Below, one piece after another: positions 1 to 21,928 of a stretch of 47,500 nt of DNA. Below the pieces are notes generated by a model. That model had not been told where the DNA came from. It did not search any database and was given only the letters and a program-made list of their open reading frames with translations. How positions within the stretch are numbered: position 1 is the first letter of the stretch; each line of letters opens with the position of its first letter. The stretch covers positions 161,704-209,203 of the forward strand of contig KV908480.1 of NCBI GenBank assembly GCA_002005505.1, written 5' to 3'. Position numbers and translations under genes: made by a program. This DNA is from Botryococcus braunii. Taxonomy: Eukaryota > Chlorophyta > Trebouxiophyceae.

Positions 1-154
1 CACAAAGAGCATGACTCGTGCATAGACTTGCATTGCTGGGCAGTGTAAGATTGCAATGACATCTAGCTCAAAGTTATGGGTATGTCCACATTGTCTAGAT
101 TGAAGTCATATCGCGGTGGAAACACCAATCCACAATTCAGTCCTGATGCAACCC

Positions 155-159
<5 letters not shown>

Positions 160-232
<73 letters not shown>
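160..232. repeat. (GT)n microsatellite, about 73 bp
   Basis: Uninterrupted GT dinucleotide run. It lies just downstream (in the minus sense) of the last recognised PIG-V exon, so it is probably intronic. Long His/Thr or Val/Cys reading frames across it are artefacts of the repeat. Confidence 0.97.
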
Positions 233-235
<3 letters not shown>

Positions 236-352
236 TTTGTGTACTTTGCAGGCCTCCGGCTTGGTACTCTTGAAGTGAAAGGTCATGTGTGACACACGAC
301 ATTTTACACAGACATGCTCCCCGACGTCAACCTTGAATGATGCTAGTCGCAC

Positions 353-1164
353 CATTGGACCGAGTCGCAGCTGATATGGTAAAGAGTAAAGTGCTGAGCC
401 ACGAATTCGAGGGCATGAGGAGAAGCCCGGCCCAGGTTAAAAGCGAATACACGGCCTCTGTGTAGGCTGCTGTGAAGAAGACAGATGCAGGATTCAAGAC
501 AAAAAGCAAGGTGCTGAGGATTGCTTGATGTTGATCGGCAAGCACCCTGTGACTCAGCCTGCGCGCAACCAGGCCGTGAGTATGGTCTGAATTGCAGAAG
601 CTATGGCAAGTAAGACAATAAATTACAAGGGCATAGCCCCTTCACAAATTTACAAGCAAAAATTATGCATCAAAGAATAACCTGCATGTGGGCATGGTAA
701 GTCGAAACCAACCTGAACAGGCAGAGGGCAGCGGCTACTGTGCTGATGTGGCTAAATGCTAGACTGCTATAACCTACAGGGACACAAACGCTTACCAGCT
801 GCTTTTCTGAGACCTTACTCATTAAAAATGCCTGGCAGTTGCCTGTGGCTTATCTCATCAAGTTTCCACCTTCATGTGCCATTTTTGGACTTGAAATTTG
901 AAAGTGAACGATTTCTAAAAGGAAAAGCATTTACCGATGTTTGTTTGCCAGGAGGGTGACTCTCACCTGTTCCACCCGTCAACCTGAGAACTCCTGAAGG
1001 TCCCCAAACAAGTGCGTCATTCTGTGTATCACAGAATCTGAGTACAGTCTTAATGATCACACAGGTACAAACCTGGAAGGACGGGGAAAAATGCTATATT
1101 CTGCTCGAACTCATAGCCGCAAGTTGCGATGCTTGCAAAAAACACAGTATCCCAGACATGAAGA
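353..1164 (-). CDS. PIGV: GPI mannosyltransferase 2 (PIG-V family), internal exons, truncated by window edge
   Basis: PIG-V is the ER multi-pass enzyme that adds the second mannose (alpha-1,6) to the GPI-anchor precursor, using dolichol-phosphate-mannose. Four phase-compatible exons are visible on the minus strand: 1164-1073, 993-967 (27 nt), 773-713 and 558-353, all with GT-AG borders. They read a WDTVFF start, the hallmark GYEFEQ..AFFPVLP luminal motif, a hydrophobic helix, then RLSHRVLAD and NPASVFFTAAYTE, ending ATRSNG. These match the order of conserved PIG-V blocks. The N-terminal exon(s) upstream of 1164 and all exons after SNG, towards position 1, were not found; the gene runs off the left edge. 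A donor 16 nt further on, after SIIQ, is an alternative end for the last exon. Family call is firm; the product's completeness cannot be judged. Confidence 0.87.
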
Positions 1165-1853
1165 CTGGGGATGGTGCTCTCACGATCCTCAAATAACGGT
1201 CCTGAGAAAGTTCATGTTTAAGTCGTGAGGGGCTTTGTGCAGATCACATAGGTCATAGTGAACCACCGCTACATACCGCAGACAGATCGTGCGATGGTAG
1301 ACGATGTGTCGTAAGGATTGAAAATATAGCTTAGAATCAATACAACGAAGGTATACGTCAGCCGAATACCACTGGCTAAAATGAAGATGCGGAAATCAAT
1401 TCGGTGACGAGCCAAAGAAGGCAGGATCATGTTCCGTCTTTAACAGACGCAAAATCGCATTCCAAAATAATTTAATGTCGTGGTTCTGTTGCAAATCTTC
1501 ATGACCCCGGGTCCCTCTTTTCTCATTAAGTAGGAGGCCGGACGACCCTTGGACTTGAGTCAGTGGGGGAAGGACAGATTAAAGCATCAACCTGAAAATA
1601 TCACGAAGTCTTGTACAATAGAATGCTCATACACATGTCCTTCCAAGCCCTGACTTTTTTAAAGACAGACTATACGCACATCGTACATTGTTTGGGGATT
1701 TGCATGTACCGGACAGTAGGCGTTGTCAACGCCGCGTTGGCAATGTCGACAGTGTCGACTCGACACTCAACGTCAGAGTGGAAGAAAGAAAGAAGTCAAC
1801 GTCAGAGAGTGGAACTTCACTGATGATGATTTATCATCCTCATTAACAATGAA

Positions 1854-1960
1854 CCTGATGAGTTCGTTCCACAGTGAGGCATGTGTGATGGACCATTTCA
1901 AAACTCCAGTTGAAATGGTCCATTGCACATGCCCCACTGCGGAACAAACTCATCATCAGG
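1854..1960. repeat. Imperfect inverted repeat: about 48-51 bp arms, about 8 bp loop
   Basis: The left arm (1854-1901) and right arm (1910-1960) are reverse complements apart from a few substitutions and a 3-bp length difference. The innermost 12 bp (GACCATTTCAAa / tTTGAAATGGTC) pair perfectly. A transcript would fold into a single long hairpin of miRNA-precursor or MITE-like size. Confidence 0.85.
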
Positions 1961-2810
1961 TGAAGTACATCAACTGCACCCTGCGTCTTATTTTTTATCA
2001 CAACTGGCCCTTTCCAGCGGGCAATCTGGTGATGCGCACAAAGACTTCCCCCAGGGTAAGGGGCAAAAGCAGCAAAAAACAAGTGCGAGAGAAAAGGGGG
2101 GGGGGGGGTGGGGGGCATCAGCAAAGGCTTTCCCAACAACGGGAAAAAATGCATATTTTGGTCAGTCTAACCACTGTGAGACACAAACCGGAAACATGGA
2201 TATTTCCAGTCGACTACATGCAAGTAGGTTTGCGGTGGTTAGCACTGGTCACAGGTTAGACCCAATGCAGCTGCTCACTTGGCAGCAGGAATGCCTTGGG
2301 CAGCGTATTCGTGCCTTTTAAGCTCTTGTGTGGGTTCCCATCATTAGTTCGCCCTTTCTTGCTGAAAGTGACATCCTCACACTACTTTTGCTATGTTCCC
2401 TGCCTCCTCTCAGGCGCACTTGAATGTGACTTGAAATAGTGTTTGTCGGCTTGCTGAGCAGGTCTCATGACTGCAATACTAGTCTTGGTCCTAGAAACAT
2501 ATTTGGTTTCCCATGTTTCTGCAGATGAGCACATCCGAGTCTCAGATGGTACACTCCAGCATTAATTATACACATTTTATTTCCACTGCTGCCAACACAC
2601 CCGCCTCAGGTCCAGAACCGTCAGCACACTCACATGGCATTCACAGCCTGAAACCGTTTCAGTGAAATGGCACCGATCTGCGGATGTGAATACGGACGCC
2701 TTGGACCTCAGCGGCATATGTATACCTCTGCAGTACAAGGCATCATGCGCTGAGGCCCTACCAAGGGCTGCTCTCACATAAAGCATGACTCAAGGATGCG
2801 TGATGCATGC

Positions 2811-2896
2811 CTTGTGTCACTGGTGCTAAGACATGCATCAGGCATCCTTGTGTCACTGGTGCTAAGACATGCATCAGGAATCCTTGTGTCACTGGT
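2811..2896. repeat. 36-bp minisatellite, about 2.4 copies
   Basis: The unit beginning CTTGTGTCACTGGTGCTAAG recurs at 2811, 2847 and 2883 (period 36), with one substitution between the first two full copies. Non-coding, between the PIG-V exons and FKBP2. Confidence 0.9.
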
Positions 2897-3822
2897 AAGC
2901 CTACCCCTTCAACATTGATAAAAAAAAACTCAAAATTAAAAGAGCGCTAGCCTGGGGCTCTGCAGGTGGAGAAGACCTAACAAAGCGTTGTCCAGGATAA
3001 TGCAACAAGCTACAGCCGCGTTGGAACGTGGTTCATAAGGGTCCAGAGCTGGTGGTGAAGGTCTGTTCGCAGCACAGAGCAACCAAAACATTCATTCACA
3101 GGCATGTGGGGTGAGAAGTGTTGGTGATCACCCCAAATTGCCAGACGACTGCAAAAGGCATGCCATTCAGAGAAGAATGGCACTCAAGTTTGCCAGAAAA
3201 GGAGGAGACCGCAAGCATGCATACAGCAGACACTCTTAACATAAAGGGAAAAATGAGGACTCCTAATGATCAATTTCGCTCACATGTCTTGCCTAATAAC
3301 GCTGCGGCAGGCAAGACATAACTTGCCATGCAGCTATCTCTCGATGTACTTCAAATGCCTTACAGGTATTTCTTAAAGTCTTAAATTGCACAACATGTAC
3401 TTCTATGAAAATTGCTTTATCATTTTGAAGACAGTGCCTCCAATCGCAATACAATACTTCTGCACTTGCAGAAATAACATGCTGAGTAAGCCCTCACAAG
3501 TCCCCCACATGGTTAAAGTTGTATGTGAAGCAACAACTATTCTGTACAGTCTCACAGGCAGCAAGTAAATTAGGCCAAATAACACTGACACTGAGATTGC
3601 CTCTACTGTTCACGTGCAGGGAAATAACAATAGTAATATTGCCAAGTACTCTCTGGACGTTCACTCCATCTATGACGCTGGAGCTGACATGACACCCACG
3701 CACACCAGCTTACTGCGATACCATATTCCTGTCTCACTTTAACCCAGCTAATGCTCTGAAGTCTTCAATACTGTCAATTCAGATACAGTGATATCCACAC
3801 AGGGAAGCAGATACAGTTCCCC

Positions 3823-5090
3823 TTATGGTTGCGGCACAATATCCACCAGCTCGGTATCAAAAATCAATGTCGCGCCACCTACACCAGGCAAAACAGGCTT
3901 TCATGGGCGCTCCAGAAATGGAAAGACTTCTTCCCAGTTTTTAAAGACATATTCAAATGTAAGAGCCCATTTGTCTCACAAAGAGGATGACATAGCAAAA
4001 TCGACAATCGTGCCTACTTTAAACTGTGAAGTCTGCCTTCGCAAAACCATGCCTGGAAGATGATGAAGGAAGGGAGTTTGGGAGTCTCATACCAGGGATT
4101 TTTCCGCCTGCTCCTTGAGCACCATATCCCAAGCTTGGGGGAATTTTCAGCGTCCTTTTCTCACCAATGCTGCACATCACAGAAGCCTTTCATTTGCTTA
4201 TCGCACACACATGTGGACACACAGGCAGGCACAGACACAGACATAGACACACGCACACCTGCATACACATTCTCAGCCAACTCCTGTTCAAGCTCTACAA
4301 TAGGGACATTCATAGAAGAAGCAGTGTGCATACCACATGCCCAAGATGCCCTGATCCCAGCCCTTGATGACTTGGCCCTGCATACGTTGCAAGGTTTTTA
4401 GATTGGCACTTAGAACCCACAAGCACAGGCATAATGACTGCCTCATAGGTTCTTACCTCACCCAGGGTGAAGGAGATCGGCTCACCCCTCTCGACACTGG
4501 AATCGAATACAGTGCCATCGACCAGCTTGCCCTGCGCATACAGCCAAAAACCATATCAAGACAGATCTTGAACATAACATGAAGCCAGCAATTGGCTGGC
4601 TCAATCTGATGGAATTGAAATTCCTCAGTGGCCTTCTGCTTACCGTGTAATGCACTGAGACTTGATCATGCGCTTGCGCCTTCTGGGTGCAGGTACTTGG
4701 TCGATACTGCAATAAAAGGACCAAATTTTCATTTCCCAATACTTGACTTTCCCCATACTGGCAAAAGATCAGGTTGGCGCCAACATGCATTTCGCAATGT
4801 GAACATCATGCGCCACAGAAACATGAACATATCAATCATGCATCAATAACGACGCACTTTGACACCAATTTGAAGCTCAGTCACGTCGCCTGTGGCCGCG
4901 AAGCACTGCACGATCTCACATAAATCAAGTCAAATTCAAGAAAATCAAAATAATGCTCGTTCACAGAGCTTTATCTCTCCCCTGCATAAGGAAAAAGCAG
5001 AAACTCGTTATTTTCTCAGAACAAGCTCAGGAGGCGTACCGCCCCAATGGACAGCAGTAGCAGGGTAAGGACACCAGCCTTAACCGCCAT
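3823..5090 (-). CDS. FKBP2: FKBP2/FKBP13-type ER peptidyl-prolyl cis-trans isomerase
   Basis: Complete seven-exon gene: 5090-5040, 4905-4858, 4706-4644, 4531-4457, 4377-4334, 4169-4093, 3878-3823 (414 nt, 137 aa). All junctions are GT-AG and phase-consistent. Exon 1 is a signal peptide (MAVKAGVLTLLLLSIGA), so the product enters the secretory pathway and acts in protein folding in the ER. The FKBP fold follows in order: LQIGVK, VSVHYTGKLVDGTVFDSS, GQVIKGWDQGILGM, GEKRTLKIPPSLGYG, KIPGGATLIFDTELV. The active-site aromatics (Tyr of HYT, Phe-Asp of VFDSS, Trp of GW, Tyr of GYG, Phe of IFD) are all present. Length and the LQIGVK lead match the FKBP2 subfamily. It ends DIVPQP without a KDEL-type retrieval signal. 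It is divergent from the kinesin gene, start-to-start 460 bp. Confidence 0.95.
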
Positions 5091-5550
5091 CTTGATTATT
5101 GCTACTTTCTTGTATATTTAGGCTCTACAATTGTCTAGGAGAATACTGGTTGTCTTCTCGTCCCAAATGCAACAGCAGCGAGGCAGTTGGCGCCGTATTC
5201 TTTGCCGCGATTTGTGCTGTCTCAATAAATGGATATTTCCTGCCAAGATTAGCCGAGCCAGGGTTCGAAATTCGATGGTTTCTGTCCAGCTGGTAAACAG
5301 TCTGGGTCACGTGACATTTTTACTAAACTTCACATTGTACAGTCGTCGTCAATCGTAACGCGCATATGTCACGCTTTGTTTAAAAAAACCTGCTAGTGCA
5401 CCATATCCAAACGTTGTTAGGTGACCAACCGCCGAAATGAGTTTCTTTCTTAACTCCAATTCTTACTTGTTTATGCTTCCGTTTGTGAGCTTGGACTTTT
5501 CCTTCATGGCAAACACACGAATTATCTGTTAGAGCACCTGTGCACTAGAG
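5091..5550. promoter_or_regulatory. Probable bidirectional promoter region between FKBP2 and the kinesin
   Basis: The 460-bp spacer separates the FKBP2 ATG (5090, minus) from the most upstream kinesin ATG (5551, plus). It must hold the 5' UTRs and promoters of both genes. I see no convincing TATA box. Assignment is from gene layout only. Confidence 0.5.
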
Positions 5551-16068
<10,518 letters not shown>

Positions 16069-17812
16069 GCTTTGTAAACGGTCATGAGTTGTGACCAAAA
16101 AAATCGGTTCGCAATACAGGCCATGACACTCCAGCTGTTATGACAAGGATTCTTTGACAGAAACCTTTCAGGCAACACATATGGAGCAAGTACATTGACA
16201 AGCTGTTGGGCTACGCATGAGGAACAACTGGTCGGAGACATAAATTGTGATGCTCCAGATCTACTTGGCGGCATTCCATGATTAGTCATTGCATGAGTAC
16301 CATGAATGGCAGGCAGTGGATCAAATCGAGCGGGTCGCCTTGCTCTTGCAGAATCTGAAGCTGATGGCTCTAGAAGGGACATGCAGGGTGAGCTAATCGT
16401 AGATCCTACACTGTATTCCTGAGCAGGACTTCACAGTCCCTTGTGCAAATGCACACTAAAGCATGTAAACAGCTTGTACAAGAGGGCTGTGGGCAACCCC
16501 AACCTCGTTTTCAATGGTTTGATTCTGCCTTCTATTTAGGGTATGTTCAGGGGAGTAAAATGTTTCAGCCAGACTGGCAATGCACTACTTGCTAGGTTCA
16601 ATTGGCATAGGTTCGAAGTAATTAGAAAGAAGAATTTGTAACGTGCAGTTGATCTGATCCCTTGATCTACATGTAGATTCCTGCAAGAACCCCTCGAACC
16701 ACAGGGCCTATACTACTATTCTGTGCCATAGGTTTTTGTGAAACCAAAAGAAAGTAGAACTTCTCCTGAGACTCTGCTTATATCAATGTCCACTGGTAAA
16801 TAATAAACTCTTGAGTAATGACAATGCCGTAATGGGGGAGAGTAATCTCATTAGGAAGAAATGGCATGCCCTGCGCCCCATGTTCAGGAGGTTATTAACA
16901 CCCATTTAAGGCAAAGTGCTCTGGCCATACGTCGGAGAAAGAGGTCGGGTTCAAAATGCTGCGCCGTTCTCATTTCCTCTTCAAAATGATCCGCTGCAAT
17001 TAACTTTTCCACTTTTGGCTTGTCTGCAATTGCACTTTTTAGACGGTGTGGTTGAAAAAATCAACTGTGGAAGAAGAACCAGAACAGGAAAAAAACTGGG
17101 GGGCGGTTTTCCTTTGGACCACATGGACCTCAAATTAACTCTCTACATTTATGCCAAACATTTTGAACAAGGCCTTTTGTATGACAACTTGAGACATGAC
17201 AGAGTCTGGGGACATTATAACAAATCTGAGTCCTTGAGATGTGGACGGGAATGCCTCCATCTGCACACTTCGCTCTCAATGATTTAAGGTATGTAAAAGA
17301 TGACTTAGCCGAACTGCCGCAACAGGCGTACTGCGCCAGACAACATACATACTGAACAGCTTCACACAGAATTACTCATGTCAGGATGTTGAAAAAGTTC
17401 TGGCTCTGTTTGTACTTTCAAAGGAGGTTTATCAAGCACCAGTTCAGCGGCATGTGAAGTCTTGATTGCTGAGGAGTAGGCACAATATTGCTTCCAATTT
17501 CAAACTGTACTTGGGGTGTCCAATAAACCACCCTCTTATGGTCATATTTAAGCTAAGCAAATGTGCTAGCACGTTTCTAAGCAGCGCTTGCTTGCCCTGT
17601 CTAATTATGTATTCGCATCTGCATGCTTTTTGAACTTAGTAACACACAGTCGTACAGGTAGGCATGACCTGAATCACATGCAATCACAATGCCCCAATCC
17701 TTTATAGACCATACCAGCCAGATGCAAAAATACCGTATTCCCTTTGCATTGTGGATCTTGTTCAGCCTTTGTGATGCCCCTGTGACCATCTCCTGTAAGG
17801 ATGCAGGACAGA
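16069..17812. other. Kinesin 3' flank and intergenic sequence; no supportable gene
   Basis: Contains the kinesin 3' UTR. A 105-aa minus-strand frame (16382-16065) and a 123-aa plus-strand frame (16916-17287) lack recognisable motifs and splice support, so I leave them uncalled. The minus frame could be the last exon of a minus-strand gene because it ends exactly against the kinesin stop. Confidence 0.4.
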
Positions 17813-18496
17813 CTATCGACCCCCAGCTGCAGTAGCTGTGGTGTCACTCTCCCCATTACACAGCTTCAGCTTTGACGGGGATATAAATATTCCAGATGTG
17901 AAGTAATTGGTGCTGATGTTGCTCGTCGACCCCGGCGCAATGAGATTGCGGGCATCAATAGCAGTAGTCAACTTCTTCAAAGTGCACATGTTGGCAGGGA
18001 ATCTGCCATCAGATGTGCATGTGACTCCAGCGGCAGAAGTGCATTCTCCAGGTGCTCCGCATCCCAGAGGCTGCACATTTGATGTGCAGAAAGTCCATGT
18101 ATTGCACTGCACCCCGAATCCACTCCTATAAGACTATGTCTTCCTTACGTACCTTGAAAACGTTAGCAAAAGTGGGGCCGTCAATAGCAAGTGTAATGGT
18201 AACTGCATATATAGCAATCACTTACATCAACTTCCACAGCCTACCAACATGAGGAAAAAGTGAAACATGCATGAACACATGCTGCTATTGTGTCCACATA
18301 AGACTGTTGACAAACATGTGCAAAACCCTTTCCTGATGACCATAAGTGTCAGGAGCATGCTGGATGGGAACATGCTCCCTTGTTCATACTCATACAAACT
18401 TAGCATGCAAAGATTCAGAAACTGGACAACAGTGACAATCATGCATGTGTATCTCTGTGTGTGGGTGTGACGTGTGTGCATGTACGTGCACGCGAG

Positions 18497-18550
<54 letters not shown>

Positions 18551-19069
18551 CGCGCACGTGGTAAGTGCACAGGTACACGCTTGCCAACCCACTTATGTGC
18601 CTGTGGTGGGTGCTTTTTGGCAATGGGCGTTGCGCACACCGCGGGGGAACGTGCACTTGTGTGGGCACGAACAAGAAAGATAAAGCGTTTGGTTTAGTCC
18701 AAACTTTCAACTCGAGAGGGGAATAGGGAAGGAGGAATGTATGCCAACTCCTTCCCCAGTGCCCAAGGACCTAAACATGTACCTCAAGATCAGTATTCGT
18801 TAAAACTCTTCAAGTTTGAAGCTATAATTCGGTGTGAGAGTACCTTTTAGCACAATGTCTGGAGTTTGGTTGGCACTTTCTAGACAGGATGCCCTTGCAA
18901 ACACAGCAAACTCTACAACATGATAAGCATCATTCTTGTGAGCCCAGCACACCTCAGGCGTCGCAATGCAATTTGCTGCGCATTGTTGGGAGGTTGTTGC
19001 AGGCTGCCCATTGGGATTGGTGTCCTGAACGAGCACTGTGCCTGGACAAATTTCGCCGCATGTGAGGTT
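17813..19069 (-). CDS. PAN/Apple-like cysteine-rich secreted protein module (copy 3, partial)
   Basis: Two exons, 19069-18953 and 18106-17813, join in phase 0 across an 846-nt GT-AG intron that contains a microsatellite. Together they read TCGEICPG, then PNGQPATTSQQCAANC, CNTWTFC, a Cys-rich stretch, FPANMCTLKKL and finally YFTSGIF before a stop. The Cys-x(n)-Cys / CNxWxFC / C-L-K / (W)TSG order is that of PAN/Apple-like modules of secreted green-lineage proteins, usually adhesion or ligand-binding domains. Upstream exons, including any signal peptide, were not resolved (19.1-20.1 kb). It lies downstream of a copy that already has its own stop, so it is likely a separate tandem gene or a remnant. 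No catalytic motif is visible. Confidence 0.6.
18499..18556. repeat. (GT)n-(CG)n microsatellite inside PAN-gene intron
   Basis: About 43 bp GT followed by about 14 bp CG; it sits in the intron between the two exons of PAN copy 3. Confidence 0.95.
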
Positions 19070-20135
19070 CTAGATCGACATAAGATCACTCAAGAACTCC
19101 ACGCGGTCAAGATTTATAGATTCTTCAAAGAGATCGCTACATTGAGGATCGTGCGAACTCTATCACAGCTGTTCCAAAAGAGATAAAAGGCAGAAATTTA
19201 TTAAGCGACCTGTGCAAGTTACGTTTTTCCTGGTGTGATAAAACACAATTCCGTGTTTGGCAACATACAGGACATGAACCTCGATGTACCGACCAATGTC
19301 CATGCTGAAAATGGATCAAGGATTCAATAGCGGCAATCCATCCACAACAGTACCAGAGAGGAATTGCACCAACTGATTCTGACATTATGTTGACGCAATT
19401 GCATAAGCCCCAGAAAATCTCAAGTGCGTCACTGCAGTGACTGAGAAGACAGGCAAAAGATGGGAGTCCGCTACATTGGTGGGATTGTTCATTACCGTTA
19501 AAGCGTCCAATTGCAACATTGACAGTACCTGGTCAGAATCCCACAAAAAAAAAGTTATGATGGAATTGATGGGCCTTGCGTCTGGCAAGGCAAAGCAAGC
19601 GTTTAAAGTCGGGATTGTCAATACAAGCTCCGGTATGATGACATGCTTTGAAAGGACGAAGCTGGAAATGTCGTGACAACAAGTGCTCTGAAGCTCGTGA
19701 TGCTTTGAGAGCTGTCATCACAAGTGCAGTACATTTTCCCTGAACGGGACAATGCAGACTTCCACTTCTCCCAGGTGATAAATTGAATTACATTTTAGTA
19801 GAAGAGGGGACCTCACCAGTACTACTTGCTCCCCGGACTCTGGGCGTCAAGCCGAGATTGGCAAGATCCAGAGGGGCTGCACCGACAAGAGGCCTCATCA
19901 GATTTTAATGCCAAACAGCCACAAACCAAGTGTCTTGTAGAAAGCACCAATCCGACAGGCGACCTCAAACAGCACCAATCCTGTGTAGATACACATCCCT
20001 GTCTCTCTTCAAGCCTCCTCCAATACTGTACATTGGCCTGATATACAGGCCCTATGTATGTTCCATTTTGACCATATCCCTCCTTTGACAGCTTTCTTCA
20101 ACAGCCTTGGTCCTTTTGCACCTCTTCCGCGGCAT

Positions 20136-21803
20136 TCAATCAACTCTCAAGCACAGCAAACAAGAGCAAGAATGCCAGGTCTTAAACAGGAACAACGCAC
20201 TAAGGCAGGAAGGGGCGGCGGTGGCTGCAGCAGCAATGGATGGGGATGACAGCCGGTGGGGAGCAAGAGCTGGGGCAAGTGGGTAGCCTGGGCCAGCTGC
20301 CGCAAGCCCTGGAATGAATGCGGGAGCCTGGTCGTCCCCAAATGCAAAGGGTGGTTCGGGGGCCCCAACAATTGGGGCCTTTGTTGGGCGCTCGAGTGTT
20401 CCAGAAGTCCAGTTTTGGTAGATACCACTCTCATAGGTTACAGGCGCATTGATATCAGCATTGTACAGCAGCTGGCAGAAGTACCTGCATGAAAATGCAG
20501 AACAGCTTCATGCTGTCATGCAATCATATAGGCTAGGTCACATCACAGACCTGTGCACCATTGCTTGCAGCAGGTGGGCAGACTGTCAGCCACAATGGAC
20601 TGATACTAGCCAGGGCCACTATAACTAATAATATAAAAACGTGACAGGGGTTTACAATAAGAACACGGGACAGAGACAACAAGATTTCTTCAAACAAGAA
20701 ACAGCAAGAACAATCTGCCAACATCCAACACAAACACCGAGTTGGCAGCAAGCTGGTGAGGTGACGCCAGCATGCATATTTTGGCAGTCTACATAAAGCG
20801 TAGAGCACCTAGTTGAGTAGATGCTATTTACTAGCTATTTACTTCTTGCTTATCAGCCTGATGCATGAACATACCAAGGTCTCCGAGGACGTGCTCAAAA
20901 GTACGACAGGCTCTTCCCAGCCTAGACACATGAAGTTGATGCGTTCAATTCAGTCACATGCTCAAGTAAACTGGGTTAAGAGGGTCCCACGTTGCTCACG
21001 CATGCCACTCTTAGTCATATAGTCTTGCCCTGCACATTCTTGCTGTTGCCTGAACACCATCAAAATATGAATCCTGCATATGTGTTGCAGAGCTGAGCAA
21101 CTGAACAGAGGATGGTGGAGCAGATGTCTATGCCACTACCAAATAATCTATCACGGCCATCACCTATGAGGAACCAGTTTATCCCTGGGAGCAAGAATGG
21201 GGACAAGATAGGAGGAACAGTACTGGGGATATAGTGTGCCGTTGCATGCTCCGTATTTGCCAAAGCGCTGCAAGCGGCCTGTCTGTGCGGAGGTATCGTA
21301 AGCATAGACACCTGTGCAGGGCTTTGCATCTGATATGCATCCCTGCTTTAAAGGGCAAAAAGCCCAGGTATTGCAGCCTTGCCGACTTCTGCACAAATTG
21401 CAGCAGTCCGCAGCTGTGGTGACCTATTCCCAGGCATAAAACCATCATTAAGCATATGCATAGTGAGCAAGCACTCCTTTCCCGGAGCACTTAGTCTGTT
21501 GTGCTAGGCCGTAAAATGCAAGTTTGGGCTGGACAGCCAAGCCTTTTCCAATCCCAAGCGAAAGCATAGACACGTCTGTAAGCCAAAGAGATGAATCTAA
21601 GCAAAGGGCCAATGCTGCACCAAGAGTAAGCTGATAAATAACCTTCTCTACACGGAATTTTGCAAAGCGTTGAGAATTTGATACGTACATTATAGATCTG
21701 AAACTCTTAATGTGTCTTCCTGATCTCAATATCAACACAGGAACAGGAGCAATAGATCCACAGTCATTTGGCTCACATTTCCATTGCACAACCACCCAGG
21801 TGG
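20136..21803 (-). CDS. PAN/Apple-like cysteine-rich secreted protein, 3' exons (copy 2)
   Basis: The best-preserved copy. Exon 21423-21224 reads AADCCNLCRSRQGCNTWAFC, GCISDAKPC and FGKYGACNGTLYPQ; it splices (phase 2) to 20484-20136, which continues YFCQLLYNADINAP, YQNWTSGTLERP and a Pro/Ala-rich tail ending at a TGA. The join falls inside the module and restores the canonical CC..C / CNTWAFC / GC / C-x-L / WTSG order. A further likely exon begins at 21803 (TWVVVQWKCEPNDC) but its 3' border is ambiguous. The C-terminal 110 residues are Pro/Ala-rich and end in a short hydrophobic stretch, possibly a GPI-anchor or membrane-proximal tail (inference). Function probably extracellular binding or adhesion. 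The 5' end is unresolved. Confidence 0.68.
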
Positions 21804-21928
21804 CTAGGAGATTATTAAATATACATGGAGAAACAAGAGAACAGCCTCAAGTGAAAGTAGGCGAGGCTTGTGGGTTTAGTTGTTAACTGTGCACGGTTTG
21901 CACATGTACGCCTCGTAAGGTGAGGAAG

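Larger units (their letters stand above)
1165..3822. other. No supportable coding exon; probable PIG-V 5' region/intron and FKBP2 3' flank
   Basis: I could not find the PIG-V N-terminal exon here, although it should lie in this stretch. Reading frames present are short and without family motifs. The region holds a 48-51 bp foldback repeat (1854-1960), a G-tract (2096-2115) and a 36-bp minisatellite (2811-2896), described separately. Confidence 0.5.

Noticed and set aside
63..355. Three overlapping frames rich in His-Thr or Val-Cys
   Set aside because: They are translations of the (GT)n repeat.
16916..17287. 123-aa plus-strand frame
   Set aside because: No recognisable motif, no flanking splice signals, AT-rich intergenic composition.
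18153..18202. Possible 50-nt minus-strand exon with good AG and GT borders between the two exons of PAN copy 3
   Set aside because: Its length and phase do not fit; joining 18953 directly to 18106 keeps phase 0 and restores the PAN motif order.
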